A stretch of DNA of 5,095 nt, from positions 1-5,095 of the forward strand of contig CAYMRB010000585.1 in the NCBI GenBank assembly GCA_964392615.1. Direction: 5' to 3'. The stretch is from CAYMRB01 sp964392615. GTDB lineage: Bacteria; Planctomycetota; UBA8108. Position numbers and translations under genes: made by a program. The notes under the pieces were generated by a model. The model did no database searches and was not told the origin of the DNA. It saw only the letters and a list, made by a program, of their open reading frames with translations. Of this stretch, positions 1 through 5,095 are shown piece after piece (the stretch's first letter is position 1; every line of letters begins with the position of its first letter).

Positions 1-15
1 CGCGTGTAGACGAGC
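1..15. repeat. 15-bp exact inverted copy of bases 48-62 at the window edge
   Basis: Bases 1-15 (CGCGTGTAGACGAGC) are the exact reverse complement of bases 48-62, with 32 bases between the arms. Bases 16-47 and onward read as normal family protein sequence, whereas 1-15 do not. The apparent TAG at 7-9 is simply the other strand of the Val-Tyr-Thr codons at 52-60. The simplest reading is a fold-back artefact at a contig or read end, not a biological hairpin. Confidence 0.75.
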
Positions 16-1476
16 GAGTGGCATCCCAGCGTCAACAACGACGGCATGCTCGTCTACACGCGTTGGGATTACACCGACCGCGAGAACTGTCTCGGCTCGA
101 ATATCTGGATCTGCTATCCGGACGGTCGCGACCCTCGAGCCCCGCATGGGAACTACCCCTATCCCTGGCACACCTTCGCGGACAACCGGCGCGGTGACAG
201 CCGGCTGGGTCGCCCGTACACGGAGATGAACATCCGGGCCATACCCGGATCGCACCGCTACATCCTGACCGCCGCCCCGCACCACGGCGAGGCGTTCGGG
301 AGTCTGATGATGCTCGACCTGCGCGTTCCCGACGACGGATTCATGTCGCAGCTCGAGCGCATCACGCCGTTCGTCCCGTTCCCGGAGTCGGAGGCGCCCG
401 GCCGCAGCCAGTATCCGTACGGCACGGCCTGGCCGCTCAGCGAGGACTACTACCTCTGCAACAGGTGGGAGAACATCTATCTGCTCGATCGCTTCGGCAA
501 TCGGGTCCTGCTCTGCGAGAACTCCCTCGTGTTCGGCGAGACCGACCACGACATGCGCCTGATCGATCCGATCCCGTTGCGGCCGCGACCGAAGCCGCCG
601 ATTCTTCCGACCCGGACGTACCAGGGCGAGAGAGCCGGTCCGGATGCCCCACAGGCGACGATCAGCGTCCTCGACGTGTACGACTCGGATCTGCCGTTTC
701 CCGCGGGCGTCAAGATTCGCTGGCTGCGGGTGCTGCAGAACATCGTCAAGCCGAACCCCGAGATGGGCAAACCCATGATCGGGTATCAGAACGAGAACAC
801 GCCGCGCATTCCGCTCGGGATCGTGCCGGTGGAGGAGGACGGCAGCGTCTACTTCGAGGCTCCCGTGGAGAAGGAGCTGATCTTCCAGGTGCTCGACGAG
901 AACTACATGGCGGTTCAATCCATGCGAGCCGTCGCCTATGTCCACCCGGGCGAACAGCTCAGCTGTGTCGGCTGTCACGAGAAGACGCAGCAGACACCGA
1001 GGATTTCCGAGCCGACGATGGCCGCGAGGCGAAAGCCGTCTGAGCTCGAGCCGGAGGTCGGCCCGGTGGAGCCCATCACCTACTACCGTCTCGTGAAGCC
1101 GGTCTTCGAGAAGTCCTGCATCCCGTGCCACGCCGAGGAGGGCAAAGGGCCCGTCGAAATGAGTTACGCGGCGCTCGAGCCCTACGTCTTCTACTTCGCG
1201 GGCGGCATGAGAGGCAGCACCGTCAAGCCGATCCACGGCGGATCTCGCACGATTCCCGGGCGATTCGGCGCCAGAGCGTCGCGCATGGGAAGGGCTCTGC
1301 TCGACGACGCGCACGCCGGAAAGATCTCGGCGGAGGACTACCGCCGCGTCGTGCTCTGGCTCGATGCCAACTCGCTGCGGCTCGGCGCGTTTCGCGACGA
1401 GGAGAAGCAGATGCGGGGTGAGGTCGTGTGGCCCGAGCTCGATGTCGATCCGGACGATCCGGTGGGGGACGAGTAG
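16..1476 (+). CDS. HzsA-related diheme c-type cytochrome with beta-propeller, 5'-partial
   Basis: This is the C-terminal part of a protein related to the hydrazine synthase alpha subunit. Residues are counted from the ATG at 46. Family-type sequence (EWHPSVNNDG) already occurs before that ATG, so 46 is an internal Met and the real start lies upstream. Residues 1 to about 150 are PD40/WD40-like propeller, with the hallmark stretches MNIRAIPGSHRYI and TAAPHHGEAFGSL. Residues about 205-305 match the HZS_alpha middle domain (VYDSDLPFPAGVKIRWLRVLQ, read here as two adjoining strands; later FQVLDENYMAVQSMR). Heme site one is C307-V-G-C310-H311 and heme site two is C358-I-P-C361-H362. The C-terminal cytochrome-like domain ends with the usual helix (RRVVLWLDANS). 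The protein should be exported and matured by the cytochrome c machinery. In anammox bacteria HzsA makes hydrazine with two partner subunits. None is seen here, so electron transfer or another redox role is more likely and the substrate is unknown. Family assignment is firm; function is not. Confidence 0.
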   Translation, partial: EWHPSVNNDGMLVYTRWDYTDRENCLGSNIWICYPDGRDPRAPHGNYPYPWHTFADNRRGDSRLGRPYTEMNIRAIPGSHRYILTAAPHHGEAFGSLMMLDLRVPDDGFMSQLERITPFVPFPESEAPGRSQYPYGTAWPLSEDYYLCNRWENIYLLDRFGNRVLLCENSLVFGETDHDMRLIDPIPLRPRPKPPILPTRTYQGERAGPDAPQATISVLDVYDSDLPFPAGVKIRWLRVLQNIVKPNPEMGKPMIGYQNENTPRIPLGIVPVEEDGSVYFEAPVEKELIFQVLDENYMAVQSMRAVAYVHPGEQLSCVGCHEKTQQTPRISEPTMAARRKPSELEPEVGPVEPITYYRLVKPVFEKSCIPCHAEEGKGPVEMSYAALEPYVFYFAGGMRGSTVKPIHGGSRTIPGRFGARASRMGRALLDDAHAGKISAEDYRRVVLWLDANSLRLGAFRDEEKQMRGEVVWPELDVDPDDPVGDE

Positions 1477-1488
1477 TCGTTTCGCACC

Positions 1489-3069
1489 CTACGTCTGCGC
1501 GGTCTGCTCCTCGACGAGGATCTGGATCGTCTCCAGCTCGCCGCCGTCGTACCAGACCGCGCCGCAGTCGAGCGACGCGCAGCGATCGACGACGACGCGC
1601 GTCATGTAGGAGTGGAACGCCTTGTGCGTCGGCCCGCCGCACTCCGGGCAGCGCGTCGGCGGGAACTCGCAGAGCTCGTGCAGGCCGCCCGATTGAAGCT
1701 CGCGCCAATCGCGTGCCCGGATGATCTCATCCGCCGTGAAGCGGCGATTGCGCCGCGCGATGATGCGCTCGATGATTCCCGCTCCGAGCAAGGCGCCGCG
1801 ACATCTCGGGCACGCGTGGATCGGAGCGCCCTCGTAGTCGGCCTTCTGCAGACCGACTCGACAGCGCGGGCATGCCCGAGCGCCGCCGACCAGGTCGCCG
1901 GCCGCCTGGAAGTGCTCGGTGAACTCGGGCACTGTCTCGGCGCGCATGAGGTCGGTCGTGCCGGCGCGCGCGACCCACGTCAGCGTCGAGAAGTACGGCA
2001 GCAGGATGATCTCCGCGATCGGCATCGGCCCGAGCCACTCGCTGTCGTTGCGCACGAGGAACTTGGCCTCCGCCTTCGCCGGCTTGGCCGGCTGGAACGG
2101 CGCGGCTCGGTCCTTGGACTTGAGTGACTCGAGATCGGTGCGCGCCCACTTCAAGAGTCGGCGCAGTCGCTCCGTCAGCGGCGGATGCGTGCTGAAGAGC
2201 CGGGCCGCGAAGGACTGCCTCTCGTCGAGGCGCGAGAACGTCGGCGACAGCAGGAACAGCGATCCGAAGCGCGGCGGAATGCCGCCGTACGATCGAGCCC
2301 GCGACGAGCGTGATGACGCCGTATACAGCGACTCCGCCAGTGCCAGGGGTTCACGACACATGTCGACGGCGTGCGCGTCCGCGAGGAACTCGAGCTGCCG
2401 CGAGATCGCTACCGAGATCAGGTGTGTCACCGTGTAGCCGAGGAAGCTCAACGCCCACAGGACGAACTGCAGCGGCACGAACGAGAACGAGTGTTCCTGC
2501 ATCGCGAACTGCCGAGCCTTCGTCGGCTGCTTCTCGACCATGCTGGCGATCAGGCACTGCATCGAGTCGAACGCGCGCACCAGGGAGCAAGCCGTCGTTG
2601 TCAGGCGCGTGTCGCCGTGGACGAGGTGGGCCGCCTCGTGTGCGACGACCGCCGACAGCTCGGCGCGGTTGAGCCGCGCGAGGAAGCCCTCCGTCACGCC
2701 GATCGCCGCCTCGCCTTCGGCGGACTGCAGCGCGAACGAGTTGCAGCTCATCGACGGCAGCACGACCGGGCGAATCGGCCGGATGCCCGTCGCGGCCTCC
2801 GCTTCCTGCACGATGTTGCAGAAGCGCCAGTGGAACGAATCATCCTTGTCCGCACCTCGTGCGCCGACCTCGTCGACGAGCTGGCTCAGGTCGCGCCGGC
2901 GGATGAGGATCAGATGGACGACCGCGCCGAGGGCGGCGAAGAGCGACACGACGATCATGCCCGTGCCGAATCCGGGGACCCAATCGCTGAACGCGCCGCC
3001 CGCCGGTCCGTTCGCCGCGAGGTGTTGCTGCCCCCTCGTGAACGCGTCCACCAGGATCAACACTGGCAC
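1489..3069 (-). CDS. M48 family membrane zinc metallopeptidase with GYF_2-like and two zf-TFIIB zinc-ribbon domains
   Basis: This is an integral-membrane metalloprotease of the HtpX/Ste24 superfamily. Counting from the GTG at 3069, the catalytic motif is H144-E145-A-A-H148. The third zinc ligand is E227 in the RQLEFLADAHAVD stretch, and the family motif THPPLTERLRRL lies near 294-305. Membrane segments are the hydrophobic start (about 1-9), 37-56 and 198-222. Residues about 340-385 resemble a GYF_2 domain (GPMPIAEI, then WVARAG and a closing PEF). Two zf-TFIIB-type ribbons follow: C400/C403 with C420/C423, and C474/C477 with C497/C502 ending in a W-Y-D-G-G-E-L-E stretch. HtpX-like enzymes cleave misfolded membrane proteins; the added domains suggest a substrate or partner docking role (inference). 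The start at 3069 is doubtful: no Shine-Dalgarno precedes it and it falls inside a hydrophobic helix. The coding signal continues upstream through an in-frame TAG. It converges with the cytochrome gene, 12 bases apart. Confidence 0.9.
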   Translation of the reverse strand: MPVLILVDAFTRGQQHLAANGPAGGAFSDWVPGFGTGMIVVSLFAALGAVVHLILIRRRDLSQLVDEVGARGADKDDSFHWRFCNIVQEAEAATGIRPIRPVVLPSMSCNSFALQSAEGEAAIGVTEGFLARLNRAELSAVVAHEAAHLVHGDTRLTTTACSLVRAFDSMQCLIASMVEKQPTKARQFAMQEHSFSFVPLQFVLWALSFLGYTVTHLISVAISRQLEFLADAHAVDMCREPLALAESLYTASSRSSRARSYGGIPPRFGSLFLLSPTFSRLDERQSFAARLFSTHPPLTERLRRLLKWARTDLESLKSKDRAAPFQPAKPAKAEAKFLVRNDSEWLGPMPIAEIILLPYFSTLTWVARAGTTDLMRAETVPEFTEHFQAAGDLVGGARACPRCRVGLQKADYEGAPIHACPRCRGALLGAGIIERIIARRNRRFTADEIIRARDWRELQSGGLHELCEFPPTRCPECGGPTHKAFHSYMTRVVVDRCASLDCGAVWYDGGELETIQILVEEQTAQT

Positions 3070-3210
3070 CAGAACCAGCCGGAGGGCGATCTACGCGAGG
3101 TTGAAGGACCCCATGTACAGCAGGCCGAGGACGGCGACCAGTACCGTCATCGCCCGTCGACTTCTCTTCTTGGCCTCGTAGATCGTTGCGGGCGGAAGCG
3201 GCTGCAGCAC
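3070..3210 (-). pseudogene. Original N-terminus of the M48 gene, cut off by an in-frame TAG
   Basis: The frame of the M48 gene reads on upstream of 3069. It meets one stop, TAG at 3091-3093 (read on the - strand), and then stays open to a TGA at 3283-3285. From a GTG at 3210 it gives a basic cytoplasmic start (YEAKKRSRRA, residues 11-20). A hydrophobic run follows (MTVLVAVLGLLYMGSFNLA, residues 21-39), then the stop as codon 40, then IALRLVLVPVLILVDAF. This basic stretch plus one membrane helix is the usual N-terminus of bacterial M48 proteins, so the two pieces belong together and would make a protein of about 573 residues. A single base change from codons such as TTG, TCG, TGG, TAC or CAG would create the TAG. 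It may be a real nonsense mutation, a strain variant or a sequencing error. Recoding of TAG is unlikely, because TAG also ends genes 1 and 2 at sensible places. Confidence 0.72.
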
Positions 3211-3218
3211 GTCGAGTA

Positions 3219-3222
3219 CTCC
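3219..3222 (-). promoter_or_regulatory. Shine-Dalgarno GGAG for the full-length M48 gene
   Basis: Read on the - strand, GGAG stands 8 bases ahead of the GTG at 3210. This favours 3210 as the native start. No comparable purine-rich site precedes the GTG at 3069, where the sequence is pyrimidine-rich. Confidence 0.55.
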
Positions 3223-3292
3223 GGCGTCAGCGAGCGGATGGTATCGGAACGCAGATGAGCGAAAGGCGGGCTCCCCCTCTACTCATCGGCTC

Positions 3293-3306
3293 GCAGACCG
3301 GTCTGC
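3293..3306. repeat. 14-bp perfect palindrome between genes 3 and 2
   Basis: GCAGACCGGTCTGC is its own reverse complement. It sits in the 121-base gap after the transferase homologue stop and about 80 bases ahead of the M48 start at 3210, so it could be a dimeric regulator's operator. There is no loop and no T-run, so it does not look like a rho-independent terminator. About one such palindrome could arise by chance in a few windows of this size, so function is speculative. Confidence 0.3.
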
Positions 3307-3331
3307 CTTCTCCGCCGGTTCGACGATCGGC

Positions 3332-4162
3332 TCAGCCGTCCGTCGAGCACTCCGCTTGAGACGGTTCGAGGTCGAAGACGCGGACTTCGCAGTCCGGAAG
3401 GTCCGGAAGGAGGACGCCCTCGCGCGCCAGGCCACAGGTGGGTCGCGGCGACGCGACGGCCACGGCAGCGACGAAGCCGTCCGGTACCGTGACCGTCTCG
3501 ATCACGCATTCCGGTAAGCAGCTCGTGCCGGCCGGCGGCGACATGAGAAACGGCGTTGACGGTGTCATGTCGAGGACCTTGAACCGGGTCGATCCGACCG
3601 ATCCCCACGCCTTCGAGCACGCCTCCTTGCGCGCGGCGAGCACGTGGACCGCGCGTTGTGCTCGCTTGTCGTCGAGCTTCGACAGCAGGTCGACCTCGAC
3701 GGGCGTCGCGAACTCGCGCCTCCAGTCGTCGATGTCCACGGGCTCGGCCAGATCGTGCACGTCGATTCCGACCTCGCCGATCTTCGTGAACGCGAAAAGC
3801 GCGAGACGGCCGGCTGCCGCCGGATTGAAGGACAACCGTGGTGTGTCGCGTTGGATGCCGATACGGGGTCCGCCGTCCATGGCGGCGTGATCAGCGATCG
3901 GTCGACCAGTGTACCGCTGCATCAACAAGCGTTGGACCGTCGCCCGCAGCACGAAGCGGTGCGCGTCCTTGCGCGCGGCGATCGTGCCGGCCCGCTCGCG
4001 ATCGCGCAGGGACAGCCGAGCCATGACGCGCGTGTCCGGGCGGGGAAACGAGTCGAGGTCGACGCGCCACACGTGGATTTCATGCGATCCGGGCGGATGG
4101 TCGAACCAATCGGTTGCCGCCGCCGATGCCGGGGATTCCCGGCCCGTCGGTGTCGATTCCAT
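3332..4162 (-). CDS. 4'-phosphopantetheinyl transferase superfamily (Sfp-type) homologue with altered active-site motifs
   Basis: Sfp-type transferases move phosphopantetheine from CoA to a serine of carrier proteins used in fatty acid, polyketide or peptide synthesis. I start at the ATG at 4162 (276 aa). The frame is open upstream to 4300, but that part shows no family features and would overlap gene 4; no clear Shine-Dalgarno is seen. Family features are HVWRVDLDSF (about 30-39), LSLRDRERA (50-58), and RFVLRATVQRLL (69-80). They are followed by FNPAAAG (112-118), GIDVH (132-136), RKEACSKAWG (178-187) and a closing PDGFVAAVAVA (227-237). D134, E180 and K184 match the Sfp residues D107, E151 and K155. 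In contrast, the SHS of N-x-S-H-S-G is A115-A116-A117, the Glu of GxDxE is H136, and the usual Trp four before E180 is A176. A tail of about 40 residues follows the normal family end. It may be an inactive or repurposed paralogue. The superfamily call is good; activity is doubtful. Confidence 0.82.
   Translation of the reverse strand: MESTPTGRESPASAAATDWFDHPPGSHEIHVWRVDLDSFPRPDTRVMARLSLRDRERAGTIAARKDAHRFVLRATVQRLLMQRYTGRPIADHAAMDGGPRIGIQRDTPRLSFNPAAAGRLALFAFTKIGEVGIDVHDLAEPVDIDDWRREFATPVEVDLLSKLDDKRAQRAVHVLAARKEACSKAWGSVGSTRFKVLDMTPSTPFLMSPPAGTSCLPECVIETVTVPDGFVAAVAVASPRPTCGLAREGVLLPDLPDCEVRVFDLEPSQAECSTDG
3392..3409. repeat. Tandem duplication of a 9-bp unit inside gene 3
   Basis: The unit GTCCGGAAG occurs twice in a row. 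On the - strand it encodes a repeated Leu-Pro-Asp in the C-terminal tail of the transferase homologue, at about residues 252-257. The frame is kept, and it lies outside the conserved domain. Confidence 0.6.
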
Positions 4163-4273
4163 GCGGGGGCCACAATACCGGGGAGAGGGGAGGCGAAGGG
4201 GACACTCACTCGTCGAAGGGTGCCATCCCGTCGCCGATGCGGCAAATCGGCCCGTCGTTCGATAGTACGAGTG
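4163..4273. other. Divergent intergenic region between genes 3 and 4
   Basis: These 111 bases separate the divergent starts at 4162 (-) and 4274 (+), so promoters for both genes should lie here or in the gene ends. I find no convincing -35/-10 pair and no strong Shine-Dalgarno on either side. A purine-rich stretch (GGGGAGAGGGGAGGCG, about 4178-4193) is on the + strand but about 80 bases from the gene 4 start, too far to be its ribosome-binding site. Confidence 0.4.
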
Positions 4274-5095
4274 ATGGAACCCCGCAAACGCCGCACCCAC
4301 TCATGGGCCTCGATCTTGCTGGCGCTTTTCGCGGTCGTGCTGCCGCGCCCGGCGCGTGCGGTGTTTCTCGAGGTCTGGGACCTCGCGTCGCTCTACGGCA
4401 TGGCCGAGATTGTCGTCCTCGTCGACGACTTCGTTCCGACCGGGCCCGCCAGCGTCGGCCACGGCACGGTCACGCGCGTCTACAAGGGCGAGATGACGAC
4501 GGGCTCCGGCATCGCGATCCTGCCGTGGGGTACCGATCTGTCGCGCGGTCGCGGATTGCCGCCGGGCGAACCGTCAGGCTCGATGCGTGCGGTGTTCTTC
4601 CTCGAACGACAACCCGAGCTGCCCGCGGCATGGGCGATCGTGCCGTCCGGCGTGCGAGCGATCATCGACGAGCGCGTCTTCGGCCTCGCGCCGTCCGGTG
4701 CGCGCACGTACGCGTTCGCGCCGGCGCGTCGTGAAGGGCTCGGCCGGCTCCCGAAGGGCGAGACGTATGGCCTCCGCCACCTGGAGCACGAAATCGGCGA
4801 GTGCCGCGGGCGCTTGCGCGACGCGGGCATGGCCGTCGGGGCGACCGCGAATCGCAAGGCGCGCGAGAAGCTCTGGGCGGTGGCGGAGGCCGAGCGCCGC
4901 CGCGTGTTCGGCGGGGGACCCATCAACAGCAGTCTGCTCGTGTCGCGACTCGGCACGCGCCTCGTCGAGGTCGACGAGCTCGACCGCGCGTGGCAGCTGA
5001 AGGACCGCGTGCCAGCGCGCGGCGTCGGTCGCGAGATTCGTCACGCGTTTGCCGAGAGCGTAAATCGAGCGGTGCAGCTCCCATGCCGTACTTGA
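4274..5095 (+). CDS. Secreted protein of unknown function with Sec signal peptide
   Basis: I do not recognise the family. The frame is open much further upstream, where it only shadows gene 3. The start at the ATG at 4274 is chosen because a textbook signal peptide begins there. It has a basic n-region (RKRR, residues 4-7), a hydrophobic core at about 11-23 and an A-R-A cleavage site, so the mature protein should begin at V30. A GTG directly before the ATG, at 4271, is an equally possible start. Mature residues about 43-85 (AEIVVLVDDFVP, then GTVTRVYKGE and IAILPWG) look like a small beta-strand domain. The pattern of a strand pair followed by a 'V-Y-K-G' turn occurs in several uncharacterised exported proteins, but this is only an impression. 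Residues about 165-212 are charged and helix-like (HLEHEIGECRGRL, then KAREKLWAVAEAERRR). It ends with a TGA that is also the last base of the window, at 273 aa. No membrane anchor or catalytic motif is seen. Confidence 0.72.
   Translation: MEPRKRRTHSWASILLALFAVVLPRPARAVFLEVWDLASLYGMAEIVVLVDDFVPTGPASVGHGTVTRVYKGEMTTGSGIAILPWGTDLSRGRGLPPGEPSGSMRAVFFLERQPELPAAWAIVPSGVRAIIDERVFGLAPSGARTYAFAPARREGLGRLPKGETYGLRHLEHEIGECRGRLRDAGMAVGATANRKAREKLWAVAEAERRRVFGGGPINSSLLVSRLGTRLVEVDELDRAWQLKDRVPARGVGREIRHAFAESVNRAVQLPCRT

Noticed and set aside
1477..1488. Terminator in the 12-base gap between the convergent genes 1 and 2
   Set aside because: There is no stable stem followed by a T-run on either strand; only short CCGG pairs are present in the end of gene 1.
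3091..3093. TAG recoded as an amino acid in this organism
   Set aside because: TAG also ends genes 1 and 2 where the proteins sensibly finish, so a general reassignment is not supported.
2371..3258. Long + strand reading frame opposite the M48 gene (295 aa)
   Set aside because: It is the antisense shadow of the M48 gene and its N-terminal piece. Its translation is low-complexity Arg/Ala/Asp-rich with no family features, while the opposite strand carries a full set of peptidase motifs.
3644..4273. N-terminal 210 codons in frame with gene 4
   Set aside because: They run antisense to the transferase homologue and lack domain-like features; the signal peptide at 4274 marks the true start.
4163..4300. 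Longer start for the transferase homologue at the ATG at 4300
   Set aside because: The added 46 residues have no family similarity and would overlap the start of the divergent signal-peptide gene; the family region begins soon after the ATG at 4162.
5060..5095. A second fold-back artefact at the right edge
   Set aside because: The reverse complement of the last bases shares only a 10-base stretch (TACGGCATGG) with the region near 4394, which is not at the edge and can be chance.

Overview
The window is a high-GC bacterial fragment with four protein-coding genes and no RNA genes, insertion sequences or CRISPR arrays that I can see. The first gene encodes a diheme, beta-propeller protein related to the alpha subunit of hydrazine synthase (HzsA-related). 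Such proteins are frequent in Planctomycetota and other PVC or neighbouring phyla outside the anammox group. With the high GC and the mostly weak ribosome-binding sites, this points to an uncultured planctomycete-like or related environmental bacterium. The lineage is inference, and nothing here fixes it further.

Layout. (1) Bases 16-1476, + strand: 3' part of the HzsA-related cytochrome, whose 5' end lies off the window. Bases 1-15 are an exact inverted copy of bases 48-62 and look like a fold-back artefact at a contig end. The apparent stop codon at 7-9 comes from that copy. (2) Bases 1489-3069, - strand, convergent with gene 1 across 12 bases: a membrane M48 zinc metallopeptidase with a C-terminal GYF_2-like segment and two zf-TFIIB-type zinc ribbons. 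Its natural N-terminus continues in the same frame to a GTG at 3210 with a good Shine-Dalgarno. An in-frame TAG at 3091-3093 interrupts this in the middle of the first membrane segment. (3) Bases 3332-4162, - strand: a 4'-phosphopantetheinyl transferase (Sfp-type) homologue in which the N-x-S-H-S-G signature reads N-P-A-A-A-G and other conserved positions have changed. (4) Bases 4274-5095, + strand, divergent from gene 3: a secreted protein of unknown function with a clear Sec signal peptide, ending exactly at the window edge.

Genes 3 and 2 share a strand with a 121-base gap, so they may or may not be one transcription unit. I see no metabolic logic that ties the four genes together. The most interesting points are the altered active site of the transferase homologue, the interrupted M48 gene with its unusual domain set, and an HzsA-like cytochrome with no other hydrazine synthase genes in view. 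I did not find a convincing new multi-gene system.
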